The notes: generated by a model from the letters alone, not told the origin. A DNA stretch of 33,779 nucleotides from Pseudomonas benzenivorans (GCF_900100495.1 NZ_FNCT01000026.1:1-33779), one strand, 5' to 3'; shown: positions 22,456-32,085, numbered from the stretch's first letter. Numbers and translations are program-made.

Positions 22456-23706
22456 TCAGTGCGCTACGCCGGCCGCGCCGTGTTCGTCGATCAGCGCGCC
22501 GCTATGGAAGCGCTCGATGGCGAACGCCTTGGCCAGCGGGTGCATCTCGCCCTTGGCCAGGCTGGCGGCGAACACGTGACCCGAACCCGGGGTGGCCTTG
22601 AAGCCGCCGGTGCCCCAGCCGCAGTTGAAGAACAGGTTCTTCACCGGGGTCTTGGCGATGATCGGGCAGGCGTCCGGGGTGGTGTCGACGATGCCGCCCC
22701 ACTGGCGGTTCATGCGTACCCGCGAGAGCACCGGGAACATCTCGACGATGGCCTGCAGGGTGTGCTCGATGGTCGGGTAGGAGCCGCGCTGGCCGTAGCC
22801 GTTGTAGCCGTCGATGCCGGCGCCGATGACCAGGTCGCCCTTGTCCGACTGGCTGATGTAGCCATGCACGGCGTTGGACATGATCACGCTGTCGATGATC
22901 GGCTTGATCGGCTCGGACACCAGCGCCTGCAACGGGTGCGATTCGAGCGGCAGGCGGAAGCCGGCGAGCTTGGCCATATGCCCGGAGTTACCGGCGGTGA
23001 CCACGCCGACGCGCTTGCCGCCGATAAAACCGCGGTTGGTCTCGACGCCGATCACCGCGCCGTTTTCCTTGCGGAAACCGATCACTTCGGTCTGCTGGAT
23101 CAGGTCGACGCCCAGGGCGTCGGCGGCGCGCGCATAGCCCCAGGCCACCGCGTCGTGACGGGCGACGCCGCCACGCCGTTGCAGGGAGGCGCCCAGCACC
23201 GGGTAGCGGGTGTTCTTGCTGCAGTCCAGGTAGGGGATCATTTCCGCCACCTGCTTGGCATCCACCACTTCGCCGTCGATGCCGTTGAGCCGGTTGGCGC
23301 TGACCCGGCGCTCGATGTCGCGCATGTCCTGCAGCGAATGACCGAGGTTGAACACCCCGCGCTGGGAAAACATGACGTTGTAGTTGAGGTCCTGGGACAG
23401 GCCTTCCCAGAGTTTCATGGCGTGCTCATAGAGCTGCGCCGACTCATCCCACAGGTAGTTGGAACGCACGATGGTGGTGTTGCGTGCGGTGTTGCCGCCG
23501 CCGAGCCAACCCTTCTCGATCACCGCGACGTTCTTCACGCCGAACTCTTTCGCCAGGTAATAGGCCGTGGCCAGACCATGACCGCCACCGCCGACGATGA
23601 TCACGTCGTACACCGGCTTGGGCACCGGGTTGCGCCACATGCGCTGCCAGTTTTCATGGTGGCTGAAGGAGTGCTTGAGCAGGCCGAAGCCGGAATAACG
23701 TTGCAT
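22456..23706 (-). CDS. soxB: Sarcosine oxidase beta subunit
   Basis: 416 residues; the catalytic flavin subunit. A DAO-type FAD fold starts at YDVIIVGGGGHGLATAYYLA (33-52) with VAVIEKGWLGGGNTARN (60-76). ARHDAVAWGYARAA (182-195) contains His184, which I take as the histidine that carries covalent FMN in heterotetrameric sarcosine oxidases (inferred from position and context). Toward the end, GGIVDTTPDACPII and FFNCGWGTGGFKATPGSG close the FAD site. The start has AGGAG 6 bp upstream. It follows glyA and precedes soxD in the usual Pseudomonas order. Confidence 0.95.
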   Translation of the reverse strand: MQRYSGFGLLKHSFSHHENWQRMWRNPVPKPVYDVIIVGGGGHGLATAYYLAKEFGVKNVAVIEKGWLGGGNTARNTTIVRSNYLWDESAQLYEHAMKLWEGLSQDLNYNVMFSQRGVFNLGHSLQDMRDIERRVSANRLNGIDGEVVDAKQVAEMIPYLDCSKNTRYPVLGASLQRRGGVARHDAVAWGYARAADALGVDLIQQTEVIGFRKENGAVIGVETNRGFIGGKRVGVVTAGNSGHMAKLAGFRLPLESHPLQALVSEPIKPIIDSVIMSNAVHGYISQSDKGDLVIGAGIDGYNGYGQRGSYPTIEHTLQAIVEMFPVLSRVRMNRQWGGIVDTTPDACPIIAKTPVKNLFFNCGWGTGGFKATPGSGHVFAASLAKGEMHPLAKAFAIERFHSGALIDEHGAAGVAH

Positions 23707-23726
23707 GGGATGCTCCTGAGTCTGTA

Positions 23727-23822
23727 CCCCCTCTCCCCCTTGGGGAGAGGGCTGGGGTGAGGGGGCAGCCGCTGCGGCCCCTCACCCGCCCTTCGGGCAC
23801 CCTCTCCCCGGCGGGGAGAGGG
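23727..23822. repeat. Inverted pair of family B palindromes between glyA and soxB
   Basis: Copy one at 23727-23764 and copy two, reversed, at 23779-23822, only about 14 bp apart. They fill almost the whole gap between the two genes. Confidence 0.82.
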
Positions 23823-23831
23823 ATAAACGCT

Positions 23832-25085
<1,254 letters not shown>

Positions 25086-25511
25086 CTCGATTCTCCCTGC
25101 GACAGTCTTGGGTCGCCTGTTGTTATGGATCAGGACGTAGCGCCAGCCCCGCTCCCGTTTGGGAGCCATCCGCTGGCGCATGGCTGCGCGCATCGGCTGG
25201 AGGCGGGATGGATAACGCCTGTTGCAGCGGATTGTGCGAAATGCCCCTGGGCGCGGTTTGCTCATTTCCGACGTGAAAGTGTTCAAACTGGTCCGGTACT
25301 GGGGCGCCGACAGCGTCGGCGCGGCGGACCAAGCGATTCGACCCTGGCCGCCAGAGCATCGGCCGCTCAAAGCGCCCGGCAATGGGTGTAAGATTGGCTA
25401 CGGCGCAGGCGTTCTGCCGGCGGCCCAACAACAATAAAAGTCACAGCTGCTTCTGCTGCCGGCCCAGGCCGTGCCGGCATGGAAAACAGTTGTCGCGGTG
25501 GAGGAAGTGAC
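25086..25511. promoter_or_regulatory. Divergent glyA / souR-like control region (426 bp)
   Basis: No gene is seen. It carries the glyA promoter box at 25257-25278 with -10 at 25231-25236 (minus strand). Toward the souR-like gene the sequence becomes AT-richer (AACAACAATAAAAG at about 25427-25440). A GGCGCCGACAGCGTCGGCGC palindrome lies near 25303-25322 and CCCGCTCCCGTTTGGGAGCC near 25147-25166 may form a leader hairpin in the glyA mRNA. No glycine riboswitch signature was recognised. Confidence 0.55.
25231..25278 (-). promoter_or_regulatory. glyA-sox promoter with shared GTCGGA activator box
   Basis: The minus-strand 22-bp box runs from 25278 to 25257 and reads TTTC-n2-GTCGGAA-n2-G-n2-CAAA. 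A -10-like CACAAT (25236-25231) starts 36 bp after the G of GTCGGA. The box agrees with that of creatinase in 16 of 22 positions. The predicted leader to the glyA start is about 140 nt. Confidence 0.62.
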
Positions 25512-26531
25512 ATGGCACAAGCAGCGCAACCCTTGGCAGCGGCCGAGAGCCAGCCTGCGGCAATGCCCGCCCCGCGCGTGAAGACCTTTGGCTTCCTGCT
25601 GATCCCCAACTTCACCACGATTGGTTTCGCCTGCGCGATCGAGACCCTGCGCATGGCCAACCTGGCCGCCAAGCGCACCCTCTACCGCACCCTGTTGATC
25701 GCCGCCGACCACGAGCCGGTGCGTGCCAGCAACGGCATGTGCGTGGTGCCGGACCACTCGATCGCCGACGCCCCCGAGCTGGATGCGCTATTCGTGGTCG
25801 GCTCCAACCCGATCCCGGCAAAAAGCGACCGCAACCTGCTCAACTGGCTGCGCAAGCTGTCCCAGCACCATGTGCCTCTGGGCGGCATCTGCACCGGCAG
25901 CCACCTGCTGGCCAGCGCGGACCTGCTCAAGGGCTACCGCTGCACCATCCACTGGGAGGACATCGAGCAGCTCAAGGACAAGTTCCCCGGCATCGTCATC
26001 TCCAACCAGTTGTTCGAGCTGGACCGCGACCGCTACACCTGCTCCGGTGGCACCGCGTCCATGGACATGACCCTGCAACTGATCGCGCGCGAGCCGGACG
26101 GGGTGGAGATCGCCACCCGCGCCGCCGAACTGCTGCTCTGCGACCGCATGCGCGGCTCCCGCGAACAGCAGCGCGTGCCCCTGCGGCAGAAGCTTGGCAA
26201 CGCCCAGCCGAAGCTGAGCCAGATAGTCGCGATCATGGAGGCCAACCTGGAGGAGCCGCTGGAGCTGGAGGAGCTCGCCCAGCTCAACGAGATGTCGGTG
26301 CGCCAGTTGGAGCGGCTGTTCCACAAATACCTGGAACGCAAGCCCAGCCAGTACTACCTGGAACTGCGCCTGAATCGCGCCCGCGACCTGCTGCTACGCA
26401 GCGAGGCGCAAGTGCGCGACATCGCCCTGTCCTGCGGCTTCGCCTCGCCGGCACACTTCTCCAAGTGCTACAGCCGCTTCTTCGGCCACTCGCCGCGCGG
26501 CGAACGCAAGCAGAGCCCGTTGCACGGCTAA
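25512..26531 (+). CDS. souR: SouR-like GATase1-AraC regulator of sarcosine catabolism
   Basis: 339 residues. A flexible Ala/Pro-rich N-terminus (1-22) leads into a GATase1 domain (TFGFLLIPNFTTIGFACAIE; nucleophile elbow GGICTGSHLLA with Cys127; CSGGTASMDMTLQLIA) and an AraC domain at about 235-330 (VRQLERLFHKYLERKPSQYY; CGFASPAHFSKCYSRFFG). SouR of P. aeruginosa is a sarcosine-responsive member of this subfamily that controls sarcosine oxidase genes; here the gene is divergent from glyA-sox, which supports the name. In P. aeruginosa I recall souR at a distant locus, so this linkage is notable. The start at 25512 has GAGGAAG upstream. It converges on the permease gene with a terminator between. 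The symbol is assigned by subfamily and position. Confidence 0.8.
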   Translation: MAQAAQPLAAAESQPAAMPAPRVKTFGFLLIPNFTTIGFACAIETLRMANLAAKRTLYRTLLIAADHEPVRASNGMCVVPDHSIADAPELDALFVVGSNPIPAKSDRNLLNWLRKLSQHHVPLGGICTGSHLLASADLLKGYRCTIHWEDIEQLKDKFPGIVISNQLFELDRDRYTCSGGTASMDMTLQLIAREPDGVEIATRAAELLLCDRMRGSREQQRVPLRQKLGNAQPKLSQIVAIMEANLEEPLELEELAQLNEMSVRQLERLFHKYLERKPSQYYLELRLNRARDLLLRSEAQVRDIALSCGFASPAHFSKCYSRFFGHSPRGERKQSPLHG

Positions 26532-26600
26532 AGCGCCGCTGCGCGGCCCTTGGCGAATGAATTCGCGAAGCAGAGCCGGGGCCTGCGAACCCCACAAATA

Positions 26601-26634
26601 AAAATGCCGCACTCCTCTCGAAGAGCGGCATTCA
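26601..26634 (-). terminator. Terminator between the souR-like gene and the permease gene
   Basis: AATGCCGC (26603-26610) pairs with GCGGCATT (26625-26632). On the minus strand the stem is followed by TTTTTATTTG, a good T-run, so it ends the permease transcript; rightward it may serve souR less well. Confidence 0.85.
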
Positions 26635-26651
26635 GGTTCATCGCTCAGCAA

Positions 26652-28046
26652 TCAGGCACTGCGCTCGGAACTTGCGCTAAGCGTCACCACGGGCTTCTTA
26701 GCCAGCAACCAGTACGCCAGGCCGGACACCAGGATCGCCGGGAAGCTCGCGGTGATCTGGGCGGCAACATCCTTGAAGACGTGGGCCAGGATGAAGTACA
26801 CCGCAAAGCCCAGCACCAGCGACGTAATCCCCGCCGGGTTCCAGCCCGTACTACCGTAATAGGCCCCGCCAGATTCGGCGAACAGATCAGCATCCGAAAG
26901 ACGCTTGCCGCGAATGCAGAAGTAGTCCACCAGGATGATCGTCCAGAGCGGGATGAACAGGCCGCCGATTACGCCCAGGAACGACTCGAAGTAGTGCAGG
27001 AAGGAATCGAACGCCATTGGCACGAAGCACAGCCCCAGTTGCAGGACGACGATGATCGCCAGCGCCTTCTTCGGCGTCAGGCTCTTGAACGCACCCAGCA
27101 GGCCCATGCCGGAGCCGTAGAGCACGGTGACGTTGGTGCTCACGGTGGCGAAGATCAGCACCAGGAAAGACACCAGCCCCAGGCCCAGGGTGGCGAGCGT
27201 CGAGCTTGGGTCGGAGTTGTTCGGGTCGATGCTGCCGGTCTGCAACGCCACACCGATGGTTCCGATCGCGCCGATGAGCATGAACCAGCCCTGGCCTATG
27301 TTCAGACCAAGCCAGCTACCCACGGTCGCTGCAGGCGCCGTCTTGGAGAAGCGCGAGAAGTCCGCCACCTGCGCCCAGGTCCAGGAGAAACCGAAGGCCA
27401 GGTCGATAAAGAAAGCGATAGTGTGGGCGGGTGTCGCAACCTTAAAGTCCATGATCTGCTTCAGGTCCCATTGCGACAGGACGATGTAGGTGACCCAGCC
27501 CCCCAGCACCAGCAACAGCACCCCCGCAATGCGTTCCAGGTAGCGGATCGCCTCATGGCCGAGGAAGGTGATGACGCCTTGGGCGACAGCGGTCAGCAGG
27601 ATACCGAGGACCATTGGTCCGGCCGCGCCCGGCTGGCCGAATGTTGGCCAGCCCCAGGCGGCACCGAACACGTGGGTCAGGGAGATCGCCGCGATGAAGC
27701 TGTTGACGCTGGGCCAGCCGATCAGCACCAGGAACTGGGCAATGCCAGTCAGGCGCGAGCCCTTGGTACCCAGCGAGGGGCGCGCTACCACCGCGGTGCT
27801 GGCGCCGTAGCGATAGCCGATGTAGGCGACGGCGGCCCAGGGAATCATCATCAGCGGCAACCACAGCACGCTGTACTGCAGCACGAACACCATGCCCAGC
27901 GACGCGGCCATGCCACCAAAGAACCAGGACCCGGTGTTGACGCCTGAACCGAACCAGGTCCAGACCGTATCGGCGAAGCCATAGCTGCGCTCGTGCGGGG
28001 CTATCTTGTTGAGACCGTACTCTTTGTGTGCGTCTGAATTTGACAT
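26652..28046 (-). CDS. NCS1-family permease, probable creatinine transporter
   Basis: 464 residues with about 12 hydrophobic segments; a nucleobase:cation symporter-1 (cytosine/purine/allantoin permease) type protein. Helix-rich blocks include WFGSGVNTGSWFFGGMAASLG near the start (a typical NCS1 first helix), IGWPSVNSFIAAISLTHVFG, ITFLGHEAIRYLERIAGVLL and WTIILVDYFCIRG. Substrate is inferred: it directly follows the creatininase gene by 91 bp, and creatinine, a small cyclic amide, resembles the ring substrates of this family. The start at 28046 (MSNSDAHKEYG) has GAGGAAG 8 bp upstream; nine extra residues from 28073 are unlikely. GC appears lower than in the sox region. Confidence 0.85.
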   Translation of the reverse strand: MSNSDAHKEYGLNKIAPHERSYGFADTVWTWFGSGVNTGSWFFGGMAASLGMVFVLQYSVLWLPLMMIPWAAVAYIGYRYGASTAVVARPSLGTKGSRLTGIAQFLVLIGWPSVNSFIAAISLTHVFGAAWGWPTFGQPGAAGPMVLGILLTAVAQGVITFLGHEAIRYLERIAGVLLLVLGGWVTYIVLSQWDLKQIMDFKVATPAHTIAFFIDLAFGFSWTWAQVADFSRFSKTAPAATVGSWLGLNIGQGWFMLIGAIGTIGVALQTGSIDPNNSDPSSTLATLGLGLVSFLVLIFATVSTNVTVLYGSGMGLLGAFKSLTPKKALAIIVVLQLGLCFVPMAFDSFLHYFESFLGVIGGLFIPLWTIILVDYFCIRGKRLSDADLFAESGGAYYGSTGWNPAGITSLVLGFAVYFILAHVFKDVAAQITASFPAILVSGLAYWLLAKKPVVTLSASSERSA

Positions 28047-28137
28047 AGCTGAAACTTCCTCTCGGACCTCCAAGGGTCCTCTTGTACTTGTTGTTGAAGT
28101 CGCTGTTCGGTTTGTTCGGGTCGACGCCGGGCGAGCC

Positions 28138-28929
28138 TCAGGCGCCGTTGGTTAGTGGAAACTCCTGGCCGATGGCCTCGGCGATGCCACTGACGCACAC
28201 GTCGAGGATCAACTCGCCCTTCGCCCGACTGGCCGTCTTCGCCGACGACAGGGTGCCGGCCGTCGGGGTGCGCGACGGATCGACCGGGAACACGTCATAG
28301 GGTGGGAAGGTCGCGGGTGGGTGATCCACCACCCGGTCGAGGTCGACCAGATGGGGATGCAAGGCGAGCATCAGCGAAGTCTCGAAAACCCCGCCATGCT
28401 CGATGTCCCAGCCCAGGAAGCCTTCCGGGTAGAGCTGTTCGATCACCGCCGGGTCCCTTACAAAATCCCAGTAGGACAGCACCACGACCTTGAAATCGGT
28501 TATCCCGGCATAGCGCAATTCGCGCAGGGCCAGGTCGATTCCTTCGACGATGAACATCGAGTTCTCGTAGTGGCCGTTCATCATCACCAGGCGGCGGGCG
28601 CCATGGCGTGCGAGCTCGCGGATGATGTCCTGCACTGTGCCGGTCAAGGTCGCACCGTCCAGGCTGGTGGTGCCGGGGAAGTGATTGCCACCCCCGGACT
28701 TCTGCTGCGACTTGTAGCCGTACTGCAGCCCCGGCAGAACCAACGCACCGATGCGCTCTGCAACACGCTGGCACACCGCCGTGGGCAGCAGCACGTCGAC
28801 GTTCATGCACATGTGGTAGCCGTGCTGTTCCAGCGCGCCGACCGGCAGCATCATCACGCACTCGCCCCCAGCAACCCTGGCAGCGTATTCCTTCCAGGTG
28901 AGTTCACCCACGAAAACACTCTTGCTCAT
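28138..28929 (-). CDS. crnA: Creatininase (creatinine amidohydrolase)
   Basis: 263 residues. It interconverts creatinine and creatine by opening the ring. The sequence matches the well-studied P. putida creatininase closely from the first residues (MSKSVFVGELTWKEY). All metal ligands and active-site residues occur at that enzyme's numbering: Glu34, His36, Asp45, His120, Glu122, with Trp154, Trp174 and His178. SYWDFVRDPAVIEQLYPEG and DIEHGGVFETSLM surround the substrate. The start at 28929 is preceded by GAGAG; a 396-residue in-frame extension is a chance open frame that crosses the promoter. It has its own predicted promoter (29018-29067) behind the MFS gene and probably drives the NCS1 permease too. 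Confidence 0.96.
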   Translation of the reverse strand: MSKSVFVGELTWKEYAARVAGGECVMMLPVGALEQHGYHMCMNVDVLLPTAVCQRVAERIGALVLPGLQYGYKSQQKSGGGNHFPGTTSLDGATLTGTVQDIIRELARHGARRLVMMNGHYENSMFIVEGIDLALRELRYAGITDFKVVVLSYWDFVRDPAVIEQLYPEGFLGWDIEHGGVFETSLMLALHPHLVDLDRVVDHPPATFPPYDVFPVDPSRTPTAGTLSSAKTASRAKGELILDVCVSGIAEAIGQEFPLTNGA

Positions 28930-29017
28930 CGAATTCTCTCCACGATTCCGGACCTGGCCGGAGGGCTTGGCATGCAGATTTGTCCGGTCCGCCCGCTGGG
29001 CGGAACGCTGGTATTTG

Positions 29018-29067
29018 CCATTGCAGCAGAAACGGGCGCTCGACTTTTGTTCGTATCCGACCCGAAG
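29018..29067 (-). promoter_or_regulatory. Creatininase promoter, matching the creatinase promoter
   Basis: The minus-strand box from 29067 to 29046 contains CTTCGGGTCGGA and ACAAA; a -10-like TGCAAT (29025-29020) starts 36 bp after the G of GTCGGA. From TTCGGG onward it agrees with the creatinase promoter in 34 of 49 positions without a gap. The predicted start of transcription is about 85 nt before the creatininase ATG and 80 bp after the MFS stop. Confidence 0.7.
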
Positions 29068-29093
29068 TTGGCAGGACCCACGGGCCCTGGCCG

Positions 29094-30437
29094 TCAGTCG
29101 TCCGCCAGGGCCTTGTGCGCGGTCTCGGTGATCATCAGCATCGCCACCAGCGCCACGGCTGCCGCGCCCATCAGCATCCAGGCCGGGGCCATCTTGTCGC
29201 CGGACTGGCTGATCAGCCAGGTGGCGATGAAGGGCGCAGTGCCGCCAAACAGGGCGTTGGCGGTGTTGAAGCTGAAGGCAAAGCCGCTGTAGCGCACCCG
29301 GGTCGGGAAGATTTCGGCAAGGAAGCACGGCAGGGTGCCGTCATTCATTGCCAGCATCAGGCCGAAGGCAATCTGGATCAGCAGGATGAAGGCGAAGGAC
29401 CGGCCCTCCAGCATGCCGAACAACGGCAGGGTAAGACCGAGGAACAACAGCGAGGCCAGGATCAGCATGGTCTTGCGACCGAAACGATCGGACAGCTTGC
29501 CCATCAGGAAGATGAAGCCGATGTAGGTGGCCAGCGAGACGGTGGAAGCCAGGAAGGAGTCCGTCTCGTTCATGCCCATTTCAGTTGCGAGGTAGGTAGG
29601 CATGTAGCTGAGGATCAGGTAGAACGCCACCGCATTGAGGCAGGTGACGCCAATGGCAACCAATACGCGCTTGCGCTGGGCACCAAACAACTCGCGGATC
29701 GGCACCTTGTGCTCGCCTTCCTTCTTCTCCAGCGCCTGCTCCATCTCGCGGAACTTCGGTGTGTCCTGCAGGTGCAAGCGGATGTAGCGGCCGATCAGCC
29801 CCATCGGTGCGGCCAGTAGGAACGGCAGCCTCCAGCCCCAACTATGCAGCTGCTCGCCGTCCAGTTGCGAGTAGAGCATGGCCGCGAACAGCGAGCCGAA
29901 CAGCAACCCCGCCGCCGTGCTGGCCGGCACCAGGCTGGTGAAGAAGCCACGCCTGTTGTCGGGCGCATATTCGGCCAGAAAGGCCGAAGCCCCGGCATAT
30001 TCGCCGGACGCGGAAAAGCCCTGGACCAGCCGAATCAGCAACAGCAGCAAGGGCGCCCACAGCCCTACCTGAGCGTAGGTGGGCAGGAAGGCGATGCAGA
30101 AGGTCGCACCGGACATGATCAGGATGGAAAGGGACAGGGCATTACGCCGACCGTAACGGTCGCCGATATGACCCCAGACGATGCCGCCAATGGGGCGGAC
30201 GATGAAGGAGATGGCAAACACCGCGAAGGCGGCGAGCAGACCGCTAGTCTTGTCCGTTGCCGGGAAAAACACCACGGCGATTACGGCGGCCAGATAACCA
30301 TAGGCGGCGTAGTCGAACCACTCGACAAAGTTGCCGATGAAGCTGGCGGTGGCGGCGCGCCGCAGGGTGCTGCGCTCGCTTGAGGTCGAGCGGCTGGGCG
30401 CCCGTCCATAGGCAAGAGACTCGCTGGAGGCGCTCAT
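29094..30437 (-). CDS. MFS transporter (MHS family), probable creatine carrier
   Basis: 447 residues, 12 predicted membrane segments, metabolite:H+ symporter type. The N-terminus is polar (Ser/Arg-rich, 1-25), then SFIGNFVEWFDYAAYGYLA, typical of MHS carriers, and the MFS loop motif GHIGDRYGRRNAL after helix 2, echoed by GKLSDRFGRKTML after helix 8; RLVQGFSASGEYAGA is the helix 4-5 signature. Substrate is inferred from position between creatinase and creatininase: creatine, or a related zwitterion such as sarcosine or betaine (ProP-like carriers take betaines). ATG 30437 has AGGAGG 6 bp upstream and overlaps the stop of the 49-residue ORF by four bases. Confidence 0.88.
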   Translation of the reverse strand: MSASSESLAYGRAPSRSTSSERSTLRRAATASFIGNFVEWFDYAAYGYLAAVIAVVFFPATDKTSGLLAAFAVFAISFIVRPIGGIVWGHIGDRYGRRNALSLSILIMSGATFCIAFLPTYAQVGLWAPLLLLLIRLVQGFSASGEYAGASAFLAEYAPDNRRGFFTSLVPASTAAGLLFGSLFAAMLYSQLDGEQLHSWGWRLPFLLAAPMGLIGRYIRLHLQDTPKFREMEQALEKKEGEHKVPIRELFGAQRKRVLVAIGVTCLNAVAFYLILSYMPTYLATEMGMNETDSFLASTVSLATYIGFIFLMGKLSDRFGRKTMLILASLLFLGLTLPLFGMLEGRSFAFILLIQIAFGLMLAMNDGTLPCFLAEIFPTRVRYSGFAFSFNTANALFGGTAPFIATWLISQSGDKMAPAWMLMGAAAVALVAMLMITETAHKALADD

Positions 30438-30583
30438 CGGCCACCTCCTAGGAGCAGTGCCAACTGCTCGCTTGCCTGGTTGACTGAAGTATTGCTCAAC
30501 GCCTGGCGGCCGTTGCCGCTGATTACGAATGGAACTGTGTTGGCCACTCCCGCCGGGGGAGTGTTGAAGATTAACCTGACCAT
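30434..30583 (-). CDS. Unrecognised 49-residue ORF coupled to the MFS gene
   Basis: MVRLIFNTPPAGVAN at the start and ASEQLALLLGGGR at the end; no domain, signal or membrane segment recognised. Support: ATG 30583 has AAAGAGG about 8 bp upstream, the frame is open to a TGA that overlaps the MFS start as ATGA, and the last codons (Gly-Gly-Gly-Arg) are written by the very AGGAGGTGG that forms the MFS ribosome site. This is the layout of a translationally coupled upstream gene or leader peptide. Against: its third-position GC (33 of 49 codons) is modest for this genome, so a chance frame or a non-functional leader is possible. A longer frame to 30817 runs through two hairpins and is not favoured. 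Confidence 0.5.
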   Translation of the reverse strand: MVRLIFNTPPAGVANTVPFVISGNGRQALSNTSVNQASEQLALLLGGGR

Positions 30584-30813
30584 CGCCCACACCTCTTTTG
30601 TTTTGTAGTGAAAGTTCGGCAGCTGGTAGTTAAAAGGCGGCGCGTGCAGGAGGACCGAGCCTCGGGAATGTCGCGCGTCGATTCTTGTTGTGGCGAACCC
30701 CACGGGCCCGCTGAAAGCGCTTGTCACCTTTTTTGGGGCGCGGAGGTCGTGGTCCTCCGCGCTTGCACTCCACGGGGCGCGCAGTGTCGGCGCTGCGCAG
30801 CCCGTGGCGGTCT
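30584..30813 (-). other. Structured gap between creatinase and the small ORF (230 bp)
   Basis: Two strong hairpins follow the creatinase stop: 30770-30807 (arms CCACGGG and CCCGTGG with an inner GCGCAG/CTGCGC stem) and 30738-30762 (GCGCGGAGG with CCTCCGCGC, 7-nt loop). Neither is followed by a T-run on the minus strand. The rest shows no gene. Probable roles are mRNA stabilisation or partial attenuation between creatinase and the carrier. Confidence 0.65.
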
Positions 30814-32025
30814 TCATTTGCGGATGATGTTTTTCTCCGGCCCGTACGGAAACTTGGTGATGTTTTCCGCGCCGTGCTCGTTGACGATGAGGATGTCGTG
30901 CTCGCGGTAACCACCGGCACCCGGCAGGCCTTCCGGCAGCATGATCATCGGCTCCATGGAGACCACCATGCCGGGCTCGAGCACCGTGTCGATGTCTTCG
31001 CGCAACTCGAGGCCAGCCTCACGGCCGTAGTAATGGCTGAGGGTGCCGAACGAATGGCCGTAGCCGAAGGTGCGGTACTGCAACAGGTCGTGGTGGAGGA
31101 AAATCTCGTTCAACTCACGGGCGATGTCGCTGCAGCGCATGCCCGGCTTGATCAGCTTGAGGCCAGCTTCGTGCACCTCGACGTTAGCCAGCCACAGGCG
31201 CAGATGGTCGTCGGAGCAGTGGTCGAGGAACAGGGTGCGCTCCAGCGCGGTGTAGTAGCCGGCGATCATCGGGAAGCAGTTCAGGCTGAGGATGTCGCCC
31301 TCGTTCACCTTGCGCGTGGTCACCGGGTTGTGCGCGCCATCAGTGTTGATGCCGGACTGGAACCAGGTCCAGGTATCCATCAGCTCGACGTCCGGGAAGG
31401 TCCGGGCAATCTCGCGAACCATAGCCTGGGTAGCATGCAGGGCCACTTCGTACTCCGGCACCTGGTCACGCAGCGCTTCCACCACAGCGGCACCACCGAT
31501 GTCGGCGATGCGCGCGCCGTGGCGAATCATCTCATGCTCCTCGACGGACTTGATCATGCGCATGCCCATGCAGGGCGCGGCGATGTCCAGCAGCTCGGCG
31601 TCCGGATAACGGGCGGCGAGCTTGCCGCGATTCTGCAGGTTCAGATGGTCGAACTCGATGCCGATGCGGCGCGCCTTGGGCAGCGCCTGCTGGATGGCGA
31701 CGAAGTAGTTGTCGCGCTGCCAGTCGGTGTAGACGATGTTGTCGGTGCCGACGGTGCGGCGCCACGGCTGGCCACCGTCGATGTTGGCGCTGATGGTCAC
31801 GGCGCTGTCCTGTGTCACCACCAGGGCGTAGGGCCGGCCAAACGAGCAGAACAGGAAGTCGCTGTAGTAGTTGATGTTGTGGTACGAGGTGAAGACCGCC
31901 GCATCGATGTCTTGGGCTGCCATATAGGCGCGCAGCTTGGCCTGGCGATTGGCGTATTCCTGGGCAGAGAAGGTCGACTTGACCTTCTGGCCGTTCTGGA
32001 TCCGGAGCGTCTGGGGCATTTGCAT
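30814..32025 (-). CDS. Creatinase (creatine amidinohydrolase)
   Basis: 403 residues, the length of P. putida creatinase, and very close to it throughout (starts MQMPQTLRIQNG). It hydrolyses creatine to sarcosine and urea, feeding SoxBDAG. It has the pita-bread fold of aminopeptidase P but no metal: N-terminal domain 1-160 with YHNINYYSDFLFCSFGRPY (48-66), catalytic domain with His232 in NTDGAHNPVTTRKV, Glu262 in YTALERTLF, His324/His326 in GYGHSFGTLS, and Glu358 in VVSMEPMIMLPEG. All known catalytic residues are in place. The start at 32025 has AAGGA 8 bp upstream. Its promoter (32086-32135) is a near-duplicate of that of creatininase. No urease or urea-handling gene is in the window. Confidence 0.96.
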   Translation of the reverse strand: MQMPQTLRIQNGQKVKSTFSAQEYANRQAKLRAYMAAQDIDAAVFTSYHNINYYSDFLFCSFGRPYALVVTQDSAVTISANIDGGQPWRRTVGTDNIVYTDWQRDNYFVAIQQALPKARRIGIEFDHLNLQNRGKLAARYPDAELLDIAAPCMGMRMIKSVEEHEMIRHGARIADIGGAAVVEALRDQVPEYEVALHATQAMVREIARTFPDVELMDTWTWFQSGINTDGAHNPVTTRKVNEGDILSLNCFPMIAGYYTALERTLFLDHCSDDHLRLWLANVEVHEAGLKLIKPGMRCSDIARELNEIFLHHDLLQYRTFGYGHSFGTLSHYYGREAGLELREDIDTVLEPGMVVSMEPMIMLPEGLPGAGGYREHDILIVNEHGAENITKFPYGPEKNIIRK

Positions 32026-32085
32026 GGTGTGAATCCTTGTTGTTTTCCAGTGACTCGGCCCGCCGCTTTGGTGAGCCGTTGAAAT

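Noticed and set aside
25086..25511. A glycine riboswitch ahead of glyA
   Set aside because: No tandem aptamer-like conserved segments were recognised; the gap is better explained by an activator box, a promoter and short palindromes.
30434..30817. 127-codon version of the small ORF starting at 30817
   Set aside because: It would run through two strong hairpins and begin at the creatinase stop; the part before 30583 has no family likeness, and the later ATG has the better ribosome site.
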